Shown: in pieces, positions 1 to 7,844 of the stretch
How positions within the stretch are numbered: position 1 is the first letter of the stretch
Layout: every line of letters starts with the position of its first letter
Assembly: GCA_019245115.1 (NCBI GenBank)
Contig: JAFARZ010000130.1
Coordinates: 1 to 60,520 of the forward strand
Reading direction: 5' to 3'
From: Streptosporangiaceae bacterium
Lineage (GTDB): Bacteria > Actinomycetota > Actinomycetes > Streptosporangiales > Streptosporangiaceae
DNA length: 60,520 nt
The notes under the pieces: model-generated
What the model was told of the DNA's origin: nothing
The model's database searches: none
Seen by the model: only the letters and a program-made list of their open reading frames with translations
Position numbers and translations under genes: made by a program

Positions 1-453
1 GGCCCCGGCCGCCGCCCCGGCGCCGCCGCCCGCCGTGCCCCCGCCCGCCGCGCCCCCGGCCGCGGTGACCGGCTCCAGAACACCGGCCGGCCGGTCCACC
101 CGGACCAGGGTCTGCCCGGCGGCCCGGATGCGGGTCTTCTCCTGAAGCGGCCCGTTCAGCGGCAGGCGGATCACCGACACCGAGTCCGGCAGCGCGGCCA
201 GAAGGCTGGTGCTCGCCGCGTCCGTACCGATCGGCGCGATGAGGACCACTTCGCCAGCGGATTCCGCGGTAGCCGCCAGCGCCGCGGCCAGCGCGGCGCC
301 GCCCGGCCGCAGCCGCGCGGTGGCCTCCTCGACCACCGGGACCGGCGCGTCCGGGCACAACCGGGTGGCCCGGCCCTCGACATCCCGGTCGAGCAGCGCG
401 TCACCGACGATGACCAGCGGCCCGGACCCGGACCTCCCCGACCCGGATCCCAT
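1..453 (-). CDS. hldE: HldE-like heptose 7-phosphate kinase, PfkB fold (3' end outside window)
   Basis: The minus-strand frame is open from an ATG at 453 to base 1, giving 151 codons and no stop, so the C-terminus lies outside the window. The N-terminus has the early PfkB/RfaE pattern: a VIVGDALLDRD strand-turn, then CPDAPVPVV, then a Gly/Ala-rich GGAAA segment. This matches D-glycero-D-manno-heptose-7-phosphate 1-kinases. The start overlaps the stop of the upstream sugar-nucleotide gene (TGATG), so the two are probably translationally coupled. The last visible residues are a Gly/Ala-rich low-complexity stretch, which is unusual and could be a linker. Whether a nucleotidyltransferase domain follows cannot be seen. 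Assignment to heptose rather than another PfkB substrate rests partly on the GmhA and GmhB genes nearby. Confidence 0.75.
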   Translation of the reverse strand, partial: MGSGSGRSGSGPLVIVGDALLDRDVEGRATRLCPDAPVPVVEEATARLRPGGAALAAALAATAESAGEVVLIAPIGTDAASTSLLAALPDSVSVIRLPLNGPLQEKTRIRAAGQTLVRVDRPAGVLEPVTAAGGAAGGGTAGGGAGAAAGA

Positions 454-1436
454 CAGAAGCCCCCGCCCACCGGCACCCTCGGCCTGTCCGGATGCACGAA
501 ACGGGTGAACCAGTTCAGCGTGTCCGCCAGTCCCTGCTGCCAGCCGATCCTGGGCTCGAACCCCAGCTCGGACCGGGCCAGGCTGATGTCGGGGCATCGC
601 GTCATGGGATCATCCGGCGGCCGCGGCAGATGGGTGATCCGCGACCCGGAGCCCGCCAGCGCGATGATGCGGGTCGCGATCTGGTGCACCGTGGCTTCGT
701 CGGGATTGCCGATGTTCACCGGTCCGGGCAGGTCGCTGGCCGCCAGCAGCAGCAGTCCGCGCACGGTGTCACTGGCGTGGCACAGCGACCGGGTCTGCGT
801 GCCGTCGCCGGTGACGGTGACCGGGTCGCCGCGCAGCGCCTGGCACGCGAACGTCGGCACCATCCGGCCGTCATCCGGGCGCATGCCCGGACCGTAGCTG
901 TTGAAGATGCGCGCGATGCCCGCGCTGACCCGTCCTGCCCGGGCGTACGCGGCGGTCAGCGCCTCGGCGAACCGCTTGGCCTCGTCGTACACGCTGCGTG
1001 GCCCGATCGGGTTCACGTGTCCCCAGTAGCCCTCCGGCTGCGGGCTGACCTCCGGGTCGCCGTACACCTCGGAAGTCGAGGCCATGACGAACCGCGCTCC
1101 GGTCCGCTCGGCCAGGTCCAGCGCGTGCCGGGTACCGCGGCTGCCGGTCTCGAGCGTCTCGATGGGGAAGCGGCCGTAGGCGGTGGGGGAGGCAGGCGAG
1201 GCCAGGTGCAGCACCAGGTCGACGGGACCGGTCACGTCGAACGGCTCGGTCACGTCGCAGTACCGGAACTCGAATTCCGGCCACGAACGCAGCCGGGTCA
1301 GCGCTTGTGCGCTGCCCGTCAGCAGGTTGTCGACACATACCACGGAGGTACCGGCTTCCAGCAGCCGCCGGCAGGCCAGCGCGCCAAGGAAACCGGCACC
1401 GCCGGTCACCACCGCGCGGCGGAATCGTGTCGTCAT
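453..1436 (-). CDS. NAD-dependent epimerase/decarboxylase, UDP-glucuronate decarboxylase (UXS)-like
   Basis: 327-aa extended SDR. A Rossmann motif TGGAGFLG is at residues 11-18, the substrate-site STSEVYGDP begins near 121, and the catalytic pair is Y150 and K154 in SVYDEAKRFAE. The LASPASP and NPIGPRSVYDEAK stretches are hallmarks of UXS-type enzymes rather than of HldD heptose epimerases. The ATG at 1436 was chosen because the Rossmann strand follows at once and because it overlaps the stop of the upstream GT2-GmhB gene by four bases (ATGA). Its stop overlaps the hldE start. A role in making a UDP-xylose-like or modified heptose donor is inferred from context. The exact substrate is not readable from sequence. 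Confidence 0.85.
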   Translation of the reverse strand: MTTRFRRAVVTGGAGFLGALACRRLLEAGTSVVCVDNLLTGSAQALTRLRSWPEFEFRYCDVTEPFDVTGPVDLVLHLASPASPTAYGRFPIETLETGSRGTRHALDLAERTGARFVMASTSEVYGDPEVSPQPEGYWGHVNPIGPRSVYDEAKRFAEALTAAYARAGRVSAGIARIFNSYGPGMRPDDGRMVPTFACQALRGDPVTVTGDGTQTRSLCHASDTVRGLLLLAASDLPGPVNIGNPDEATVHQIATRIIALAGSGSRITHLPRPPDDPMTRCPDISLARSELGFEPRIGWQQGLADTLNWFTRFVHPDRPRVPVGGGF

Positions 1437-3004
1437 TTCCCCTCCCAGCTCGGAATCCGTCGGCCCGCGAGAATCGCGTCGACCGCTTCGGCGACGGTGG
1501 CCGCGCACGGCACCCCGGCGCGCTCGCCAGGCAGCGTCGTCGCCGTGGGCACCAGCACGGCCCGGGCGCCCGCGGCCCGCGCGGCCGCCACGTCGGCGCC
1601 GATGTCACCGATAACCACGCACTCGGCCGCGGTCACCCCCAGGGCGTCTGCGGCCGACCTGATCAGCCCGGCCGCGGGCTTACGGCAGGAACAGCCGTCT
1701 TCCGGCCGGTGCGGGCATATCTGCCAGGTGCCGAACGGGCCGGTCAGCCTGTCCGCCGCCGCGTTCACCGCGGCGGCCTGCTCCGGGGTGATCAGGCCGC
1801 GTCCGATGCCGGACTGGTTGCTCACCACACCGGTCCGGATGCCGGCCCGGCGCAGCGCGGCGACCGCGCCGGCCGCGCCCGGCATCGGCTCCACCAGGGA
1901 CGGGTCGTGGTTGTAGGGAACGTCGCGGATCAGCGTCCCGTCCCGGTCGAACAAGACCGCCGCGGGTGGCGGGGGCCACGGCCGCGAGGTACGGAAACGC
2001 CACCACCCGGCCAGCCAGTGCCCGATGGCCAGCGGCGGTATCGCCGCACTGGTCGTGATCATGGCCGCTATCTCGCGCCGCGAACGCGGACCCGCGAGGA
2101 TCCGGCGGATAGTGAACTCCGTGGTCAGCGCCATCCATCCGGTAGCTGCCAGCGCCGCCCATCGCCGCGGCCGGGGCGGCGCCCCGGTGCCCAGCACGGC
2201 CGCCGTGCCCAATGCGACCGCTGTGCCGCCGAGCGCGCAGACCGCGACGTGGAACCGGCGCCGTCCCCGGGAACGGGAACGGGAACGGCCCGCTTCGGCT
2301 CGCTCCCGCCAGTCCGGCCCGTGCAGCCTGCGCATCGCCGCGTCGTCGGCGTTGCCCCGCTGAGCGGGAAGGCTGGCCCAGGGCCTGGCGGCCGGGACCG
2401 GGTGCCTGGTCCGCCGGTTCCCGCGGCGCAGTTGCCAGCCCAGGTCCATGACCCGCAGCGCGAGATCGCTGTCTTCCCGGTATGCGCGGGGAAAGCGCTC
2501 GTCGAAGCCGCCCGTGTCGCTCAGCGCCGCACGCCGGTAGGCCATGTCGGCGGTGATCCACGGGGCGCCGGCCAGCCCCAGCGTGGCCCGCTGCGAGTCG
2601 GCCGGCCGGCCGCCGTCCCAGGGCACCTCTATGACGCCCTGCACGCCGCCGGCCTCCGGGGCCGCGCCGGCCAGGTCGGCGGCCAGATCGGTGCCCCACC
2701 GCGGGCTGACCACGACGTCGTCATCGAGGAAGACGACCCATTCCGCGGGCGCGGCGGCCCGCCAGCCCGCGTTCCGGGCGGCGGCGGGCCCGCGTCCCTC
2801 CAGCGGCACCACGATGGTCCGTCCGGCCAGTTCCGGCGGCAGGCTGACCGGCAGCGGCTCCGGCGTGTCCCGCCGGTCGTCGACGATGACAACCTGCGCC
2901 AGGCCGGCGGTCTCCCCGACCGCGGTGGCCAGCGAATCAACACAATCCTGCAGCTCGGGCCGTCCGATGGTCGGGATCACGACCACATAATCCGGTGACA
3001 TCAT
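1433..3004 (-). CDS. gmhB: Fusion: GT2 glycosyltransferase + membrane segments + GmhB-type HAD heptose-bisphosphate phosphatase
   Basis: 523 aa in one uninterrupted frame. Residues 6-210 form a GT-A family 2 glycosyltransferase: VVVIPTIGRPEL, then the DDD metal site at 94-96, and a GGFDERF acceptor region near 165. Residues 251-337 contain two or three hydrophobic stretches. From about 348 the chain is a HAD phosphatase: nucleophile motif DRDGTLI (D353, D355), VVSNQSGIGRG, a zinc loop CPHRPEDGCSC (C430, H432, C438, C440), and VIGDIGAD. That zinc loop is typical of GmhB and histidinol-phosphatase-like enzymes. GmhB would remove the 7-phosphate in heptose activation. The fusion joins precursor synthesis to transfer in one membrane protein. 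Two adjacent ATGs (3004, 3001) are possible starts. It is divergent from the GT2 gene at 3100. Confidence 0.85.
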   Translation of the reverse strand: MMSPDYVVVIPTIGRPELQDCVDSLATAVGETAGLAQVVIVDDRRDTPEPLPVSLPPELAGRTIVVPLEGRGPAAARNAGWRAAAPAEWVVFLDDDVVVSPRWGTDLAADLAGAAPEAGGVQGVIEVPWDGGRPADSQRATLGLAGAPWITADMAYRRAALSDTGGFDERFPRAYREDSDLALRVMDLGWQLRRGNRRTRHPVPAARPWASLPAQRGNADDAAMRRLHGPDWRERAEAGRSRSRSRGRRRFHVAVCALGGTAVALGTAAVLGTGAPPRPRRWAALAATGWMALTTEFTIRRILAGPRSRREIAAMITTSAAIPPLAIGHWLAGWWRFRTSRPWPPPPAAVLFDRDGTLIRDVPYNHDPSLVEPMPGAAGAVAALRRAGIRTGVVSNQSGIGRGLITPEQAAAVNAAADRLTGPFGTWQICPHRPEDGCSCRKPAAGLIRSAADALGVTAAECVVIGDIGADVAAARAAGARAVLVPTATTLPGERAGVPCAATVAEAVDAILAGRRIPSWEGK

Positions 3005-3099
3005 GGTTCGAGCCGGCTACCCATCCGTACCGATCACAAACGGCACATGCGTCGCGGAAGAGAGGTTTGAGCGGACCGTGCCGCGCAAGTTATCAGGCC

Positions 3100-3975
3100 G
3101 TGAACGGCAGCCAGGTTCCAGTGACGGTCATCATCGCTACCCGCGATCGCGCGGCCGAGCTGAGCAGGACGCTCGGTGAGCTGGCCGCGCTCGACGAGCG
3201 ACCGCATATCATCGTTATCGACAACGCCTCGGCCGACGCGACGCAGGCCATCGTGCGCGACGGCTTTCCGGGGGTGGAACTGATCCGGTTGTCCCGCAAC
3301 CACGGCGCCGCGGCTCGGAACATCGGCGTCGCCAGGGCGGTCACCGAATATGTCGCGTTCAGCGACGACGATTCCTGGTGGGAGCCGGGGGCGCTGCGCG
3401 TGGCCTGCGATCTGCTCGCCGCCCATCCAGCGTTGGGTCTGGTCACCGGCCGGACGCTGGTGGGTCCCGGCGGCGCCGAGGATCCGCTCAACGCCATACT
3501 GGCGGCCAGCCCGCTGCCGAGCGACGGCCTGCCCGGGCCGCGGGTACTTGGCTTCCTCGGTTGCGCGTGCGTCGTCCGGCGGACAGCGTTCGTCTCGGCG
3601 GGCGGCTACAACGAGTTGCTGGGCGTGGGCGGCGAGGAGGAGATGCTGGCCATGGACCTGGCCGCGGCGGGCTGGGCCGCCACGTTCGTGGACAGCGTGG
3701 TGGCCAGGCATTTCCCCTCGCCGTCGCGGAATGTTGCCGCGCGGCAGGCGATGCAACGGCGAAATCCGGTGCTGGTCGCCTGGATGCGCCGCCCGCTCGG
3801 CCGTGCCCTGGCCGCGACGGCGGAGATGGTGAGCCGGGCCCCGGCCGATCCCGTGGCCAGGCGCGCCCTGGCCGGCCTGCTGCCCCGCCTGCCACGGGCC
3901 GTCGCCACCCGGCGGCGGCTGCCCGCCGCGACGGAGGCGGAGCTGCGGCTGCTGGAATACGCCGATGGCCGGTGA
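3100..3975 (+). CDS. GT2-family glycosyltransferase
   Basis: About 291 aa from a GTG at 3100. The frame is open further upstream, but that part would cross the start of the divergent gene and has no family similarity. The chain opens with VTVIIATRDR, then VIDNASAD, and has an AFSDDDSWWEPG metal-binding block. A GVGGEEEMLAMDLAAAGW stretch near the C-terminal third is the acceptor-side region. It is a close paralogue of the next gene, with the same blocks in the same order, suggesting a tandem duplication. The last 11 bases overlap that gene. The donor and acceptor sugars cannot be told from sequence. Context suggests assembly of the glycan made by the neighbouring heptose genes. Confidence 0.85.
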   Translation: MNGSQVPVTVIIATRDRAAELSRTLGELAALDERPHIIVIDNASADATQAIVRDGFPGVELIRLSRNHGAAARNIGVARAVTEYVAFSDDDSWWEPGALRVACDLLAAHPALGLVTGRTLVGPGGAEDPLNAILAASPLPSDGLPGPRVLGFLGCACVVRRTAFVSAGGYNELLGVGGEEEMLAMDLAAAGWAATFVDSVVARHFPSPSRNVAARQAMQRRNPVLVAWMRRPLGRALAATAEMVSRAPADPVARRALAGLLPRLPRAVATRRRLPAATEAELRLLEYADGR

Positions 3976-4882
3976 CCCGCGGCTCACGGTGGTGGTGATC
4001 ACGCATGACCGCCGTGCGGAACTGCTCCGTACCCTAGGCAAAATCTCTCTTTGTAACGAACGGCCGGTGGTGATACTCGCTGATAACGCTTCGGCGGACG
4101 GCACGGCGGCGGCCGTGCGGCGGTGGTACCCGGACGTGCGGCTGATAACGCTGCGCCGCAACCTCGGCGCGGTGGCCCGCAACATCGCCGTGCGCCAGGT
4201 GACCACGCCCTACGTCGCGTTCTGCGACGACGACACGTGGTGGGAGCCGGGCTCGCTGCGCCGCTGCGCGGACGCGCTCGACGCGCATCCCGACGTGGCC
4301 GCCGTGACGGCCCGCATCATCGTCGAGCCGTCCGGGCTCGAAGACCCGATCGTGCCCGAGCTGGCGCACTCTCCGGTTCCGGGCCGGCCCGGCCTGCCGG
4401 GCCCCGCGCTGATGAGCTTCCTGGCCGGCGCGTCCCTGCTCCGGGTGGCGCCGTTCCGCGCGGCGGGCGGGTTCAGCTCACGGCTGTGGCTCGGCGGCGA
4501 GGAGGAGCTGCTCGCCACCGACCTGGTCGCGGCCGGGCACACGCTCTGCTATCTGGCCGGGGCGACCGTTCATCACGCGCCGTCTGCCGGGCGCGACCCG
4601 TCTGGCCGGCGTCGCGTTGGCATCCGCAACACGCTCTGGTTCACCTGGCTGCGCCGCCCTCTGCCGGCAGCGCTCGCGCGTACCGCCGAGCTGGCCCGCA
4701 CCGTCCCGCGCGACATGACCTCGGTCCGCGCGTTCAGCGCGGCCCTGGCGGGTCTTCCGTGGGTCCTCCGCGAACGTCATCCGGTGCCCGCCCGGGTCGA
4801 ATCGATGATCCGGGCGCTGGACGCCCCGCGCCGCGCGTCGGCGGCCCGCCGCTACGTCGGCTTAGCGATCGGGCCGTGCTGA
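3965..4882 (+). CDS. GT2-family glycosyltransferase (tandem paralogue)
   Basis: 305 aa. It starts LTVVVITHDRRAELL and carries DNASADG, a FCDDDTWWEPGSL metal site, and a GGEEELLATDLVAAGH block that match the preceding gene position by position. The ATG at 3965 lies inside the end of that gene (11-base overlap), consistent with translational coupling in a two-gene unit. The C-terminal 80 residues are Arg/Ala-rich and helical, with no clear membrane segment, so the protein is likely cytosolic or peripherally membrane-bound. It is followed by a repeat-rich intergenic region with no coding capacity that I trust. Confidence 0.85.
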   Translation: MAGDPRLTVVVITHDRRAELLRTLGKISLCNERPVVILADNASADGTAAAVRRWYPDVRLITLRRNLGAVARNIAVRQVTTPYVAFCDDDTWWEPGSLRRCADALDAHPDVAAVTARIIVEPSGLEDPIVPELAHSPVPGRPGLPGPALMSFLAGASLLRVAPFRAAGGFSSRLWLGGEEELLATDLVAAGHTLCYLAGATVHHAPSAGRDPSGRRRVGIRNTLWFTWLRRPLPAALARTAELARTVPRDMTSVRAFSAALAGLPWVLRERHPVPARVESMIRALDAPRRASAARRYVGLAIGPC

Positions 4883-4885
4883 GCG

Positions 4886-5046
4886 GGCGCCGATCTGGCG
4901 GGATATGGCCGTAATGTGACGGCGGCGGCGGTGAACGACATGGAAGAAAAGAGCTTCGCGGAGGATAGGGCGCCGGTTTCCGGCGCCTTTCCTTCCAGAA
5001 AGCTCTTTTGTTCCACGAGATGGCGGCCTACGCGTCCGCTATGTGC
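4886..5046 (-). repeat. Dispersed palindromic element, copy A
   Basis: An imperfect nested palindrome of about 160 bp. Read on the minus strand it matches copies near 28.1 kb and 39.2 kb. The shared core is a stem with GGCGCCG on one side and CGGCGCC on the other, flanked by GGAAGAAAA and CTTTTCTTCC arms. Outside the core, a CATAGCGGAC-like left end and a GGCCATATCCCG-like right end are also shared. It lies just past the stop of the GT2 gene. It carries no convincing gene, although both strands happen to stay open. Confidence 0.75.
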
Positions 5047-5139
5047 CGATACGCGTGGTTCGCCGTGCTGGCCAGCGCATTCCAGCAAATACGAAATACC
5101 CGACATGTCGCCCGGAAACCGCAGCTTGCATACCGACTG

Positions 5140-5282
5140 GCATAATCGCGGGGGCAGACTGGCACAATCGCGGGGACAGACCGGCACAATCGCGGGGACA
5201 GACCGGAACAATCGCGGGGACAGACTGGCACAATTGCGGGGACAGACTGGCACAATTGCGCGATAGACGGCACAATTGCGGG
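5140..5282. repeat. 22-bp tandem repeat array, about 6.5 units
   Basis: Six near-identical direct repeats and a partial seventh, each about 22 bp, of the form GCACAATCGCGGGGACAGAC plus two bases. The units start at 5140, 5162, 5184, 5206, 5228, 5250 (20 bp) and 5270. Units 5-7 carry TTG in place of TCG. There are no spacers, so this is not a CRISPR array. The period is not a multiple of three, so it is not protein-coding. It occupies the convergent gap between the GT2 gene and whiB, ending 8 bp from the whiB stop codon. Confidence 0.9.
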
Positions 5283-5289
5283 AAGGGTG

Positions 5290-5571
5290 TCAGTGGCGGG
5301 CGGGGCCGCGGCGTAGTTGGCGGCGTTCCTCCTCGGTGAGTCCGCCCCAGATGCCGGCGTCCTGGCCGGTTTCGAGCGCCCATCGCAGGCAGGCCAGGCG
5401 AACCGGGCAGCGCCGGCACACGCGAGTCGCCGCCTGGACCTGGGGGAGGGCGGCTCCCCTCGTGCTGATCGGGAAGAACAGGTCAGGATCGATGTTCCGG
5501 CAGGCGGCGTCATCTCGCCAGTCGGTCCCTCCGGCTATTACCGGCCGCAAGGGTGTCGTGATGTCCCGCAT
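5290..5571 (-). CDS. WhiB-family iron-sulfur transcriptional regulator
   Basis: 93 aa. It has the four-cysteine [4Fe-4S] pattern of Wbl proteins: one Cys in DDAACRN, CRRC spaced CxxC, and a final Cys in RLAC. The C-terminal signature G-I-W-G-G-L-T followed by EEERR contacts the sigma factor and DNA. Wbl proteins bind the primary sigma factor region 4 and respond to redox state or NO. An upstream ATG at 5571 gives the full length, and a shorter start cannot be excluded. The 22-bp repeat array begins directly downstream of the stop. Confidence 0.92.
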   Translation of the reverse strand: MRDITTPLRPVIAGGTDWRDDAACRNIDPDLFFPISTRGAALPQVQAATRVCRRCPVRLACLRWALETGQDAGIWGGLTEEERRQLRRGPARH

Positions 5572-5586
5572 CCCGCCGTCTCCGTC

Positions 5587-6033
5587 CTAATATCTGCTGG
5601 CAATACCGTCTGGCCGGCGAATCCGGAAGAAGGACCGCAACCGCCGTCCCACGCGTAGCAGGAGGCGCGAAACCGGCAGCTGGCCGGCGGGCCGCATCAC
5701 CGGAAAGGGGAGGGCCGCCGAGGTGGCGGCATACCGGGCCATCAGCGGTGGACCAGCGGGCAGCGCGGGCCCGGCGGTCAATGGGCGGGCGGCGGGCCGG
5801 ATACGCCGGAGTACCCCGGGCCGGCCCGGGGTGCTCCGGCTGGCGTGCGTGGCCAGGCCCGGGATCGCGCTCACGACGGCGGCCTCGATCTCGGCCAGTT
5901 CCGCGTGCAGCTTGCGTACCTCGGCAGCTCCCCACGCGGGTGAGCTGAACCAGTGGTGCGTGATAGCTGTCACCATCAGGAACCGGGCCTGTGCGGCCTC
6001 CAGCCCGGCGTGCAGCCAATCCGCGCGTTCCAT
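5587..6033 (-). CDS. Uncharacterised 148-aa protein
   Basis: The ATG at 6033 is preceded by a strong AAGGAGG ribosome-binding site five bases away. This supports the reading frame and start over longer alternatives. The N-terminal 60 residues look like two amphipathic helices (WLHAGLEAAQARFLMVTA and VRKLHAELAEIEAAVVSA). The remainder is Pro/Arg-rich and probably disordered, ending in a basic tail. I recognise no family. It lies 15 bp upstream of whiB on the same strand, so the two may be co-transcribed. Confidence 0.6.
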   Translation of the reverse strand: MERADWLHAGLEAAQARFLMVTAITHHWFSSPAWGAAEVRKLHAELAEIEAAVVSAIPGLATHASRSTPGRPGVLRRIRPAARPLTAGPALPAGPPLMARYAATSAALPFPVMRPAGQLPVSRLLLRVGRRLRSFFRIRRPDGIASRY

Positions 6034-6161
6034 CCTGCCTCCTTCGCTCCACAACTGTTCCCTGGAAGGCCACGGCAGGGCATCACGGCTAGCCAGCGTT
6101 CTGACATGAAGCTAGCTGCAATTTTCCGCTACCGGTTAGCCACACCCCCCCATGACCGGGC

Positions 6162-7028
6162 TTAATGCCCTTTCGCTACCACGTAGCGGACGTAGGCGCC
6201 GTAGACCGCCAACGCGCCCAGGATCACCATCACCGTGCGCACAGCGCCGCGGATGTCGCGGGTCCGGTCGGGCACCGGCAGGTCGTTGTCCATGATCCAG
6301 GCGGCGCGTTCCCTGATCACCGGCGGCCATGGCCAGCGGGGCAGGTGCCGGCGCGGATCGGGCTCTCCCGTGGCGGCCGCGTCCCTGGTCCTGTCCACCG
6401 ACCGGCCGATGAAGTAGAGCTGGACGGTGTTGCCGGCCGGGGCATAGACGCGGTGTACCACCAGGCCGGCCAGGATGCCGATGACGGCCGGCTGCCATGG
6501 CCAGCCGGACAGGTAGGTGCCCAGCCAGGCCAGCCGGTACGGCATGTGCAGCGGGTTGTGCACGACGTGGTGGGCGAACGCCGCGTGCCACACGAAGGGC
6601 AGGGCGTAGTTGATCAGCCAGAGCCCCGCGACGACGGCGGGGAACGCGGCTATCACGATCAGGAACGGCGAGATCACCACGTACCAGGCCGGCCCGCGCC
6701 GGTCGTGCTTGCGCCAGTTCGCCAGCAGTGACTTGACGAACAACGTAGCGAGCACGGCCTCATAGACGTCGCGGATGTCGTGCCGGTCGGCCGCCCAGCC
6801 GCGGAAGCTGAACAGGTTGTCCCAGTCCGGTTTGAGATACAGGACCGTGTGGCCCCCGACGTGCCACCTGAGCTCTACGAACAGATAGTAGAGCGCTGAG
6901 ATGATCAGCGTGCCGACGTTGGCCACGAGCACGGACCAGATGATCTGCTGAAGCCAGCGCAGCCTGATCGGCCTGCCCTTCACCGGGATGCGCCTAGGCG
7001 GCGTCAGCTTCCCGGCTACGGCCGTCAT
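6162..7028 (-). CDS. Multi-pass membrane protein of unknown function
   Basis: 288 aa. Hydrophobic segments are visible near residues 27-50, 88-102 (weak), 117-143, 170-190 and 262-282. His-rich loops occur in the middle (HAAFAHHVVHNPLH). An internal charged region, residues 200-255, is probably cytoplasmic. I cannot assign a family. The start at 7028 sits just downstream of a GGGTAAT motif on the same strand, which resembles the -10 of SigB-type stress promoters. The neighbours (hemerythrin, WhiB) also fit a redox or stress setting, but that is inference. Confidence 0.75.
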   Translation of the reverse strand: MTAVAGKLTPPRRIPVKGRPIRLRWLQQIIWSVLVANVGTLIISALYYLFVELRWHVGGHTVLYLKPDWDNLFSFRGWAADRHDIRDVYEAVLATLFVKSLLANWRKHDRRGPAWYVVISPFLIVIAAFPAVVAGLWLINYALPFVWHAAFAHHVVHNPLHMPYRLAWLGTYLSGWPWQPAVIGILAGLVVHRVYAPAGNTVQLYFIGRSVDRTRDAAATGEPDPRRHLPRWPWPPVIRERAAWIMDNDLPVPDRTRDIRGAVRTVMVILGALAVYGAYVRYVVAKGH

Positions 7029-7096
7029 ATGCCCAGATTACCCACCTCTGGACGTGTATGGGTCGAGTGTCGGTTAGCTAAGCCCCGGGGGGGCAT

Positions 7097-7120
7097 CCCC
7101 GGGGGGCGTTCCCCCCGGGG
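7097..7120. terminator. Strong G+C hairpin
   Basis: Perfect 10-bp inverted repeat: CCCCGGGGGG, loop CGTT, CCCCCCGGGG. It lies 9 bp past the hemerythrin stop on the minus strand. There is no U-tract, as is common for actinobacterial terminators. A second, overlapping CCCCGGGG pairing lies just left at 7084-7100. Confidence 0.65.
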
Positions 7121-7128
7121 AAGCACTG

Positions 7129-7704
7129 TCAGTCGCCACCGCGACCGGTCATGGCGTCACGCGCCTTGTCGGCCATGGCGGCCGCCGGGCCCGTGGTCTT
7201 GAGCGCGCCGGGAGAGGGCGGCGTGTGCGGGTGCGGCCGGGTCGGCGCGGTCTTCTTGGCCTCGGACAGCTTGGTGCCGATCTCGCTGGCAGCTTCCGCG
7301 GTCAGCGCCGAACGCAGGCCGGGCCATACCATGTTCTCCTCGAACGCGATATGCTCCCGGGCCGCCTCGGCGAACTTGCCAAGCAGGTTCTCGAACTCCA
7401 GGTCGCTGGCGTTGAGCTTGTCCAGGCTGTTGAGCACCTCCTTGCCTTCCTGCTCCTGCTCGATCGCCTCGTCGGCGAGCTGGTCGCCGTCGGGGACGTG
7501 CTCGCGCACCGCAGGCCAGAAGTACATCTCCTCCACGGCCTCGTGCCTGGATTCCTCGATGATCAGCTCTTCGGTCATCTTCTTGCGCAGCAGCAGCTGA
7601 TCCTCATCCGCGCCGGTCTGCTTGGTGGGGCCGGTCTGGAGTTCGGTCAGCATGCGCTTGACCTCGGTATGGTCCTTGCTCAGGACGTCGAATACGTCTG
7701 GCAT
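7129..7704 (-). CDS. Hemerythrin HHE-domain protein
   Basis: 191 aa from the ATG at 7704, which has a GAGGAG ribosome-binding site. It begins MPDVFDVLSKDHTEVK, giving the first His and acidic ligands. The HHE pattern continues with ESRHEAVEEMYFWP and AREHIAFEENMVWP, placing His and Glu side chains for a di-iron site in a four-helix bundle. The last 50 residues are a Pro/Thr/Ala-rich tail that is probably disordered. Family members bind O2, NO or iron in oxidative stress. The leader shares a 14-base motif with the leader of the downstream ThDP enzyme gene (see findings). Confidence 0.9.
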   Translation of the reverse strand: MPDVFDVLSKDHTEVKRMLTELQTGPTKQTGADEDQLLLRKKMTEELIIEESRHEAVEEMYFWPAVREHVPDGDQLADEAIEQEQEGKEVLNSLDKLNASDLEFENLLGKFAEAAREHIAFEENMVWPGLRSALTAEAASEIGTKLSEAKKTAPTRPHPHTPPSPGALKTTGPAAAMADKARDAMTGRGGD

Positions 7705-7788
7705 TAGCTGCTCCTCTCGTATGGTCGTGCTCGTCACTGTCAGCTGCCCACCGTGACGCCAGCTATACGGTTCCCCCGGAAAAAACCC

Positions 7789-7824
7789 GGCCGACTCCGC
7801 GGGGTTGGGGGGACGGAGTCGGCC
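7789..7824 (-). terminator. Intrinsic terminator of the ThDP enzyme gene
   Basis: Perfect 11-bp stem, GGCCGACTCCG with CGGAGTCGGCC, around a 14-base loop. On the minus strand it is followed by GGGTTTTTT, a classical U-tract that is rare in this GC-rich window. It begins 21 bases past the stop at 7845. Confidence 0.88.
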
Positions 7825-7844
7825 GAGCAGTCGGGGTCGCGCGG

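Noticed and set aside
5140..5282. CRISPR array
   Set aside because: The repeats are directly adjacent with no unique spacers, and no cas genes are nearby.
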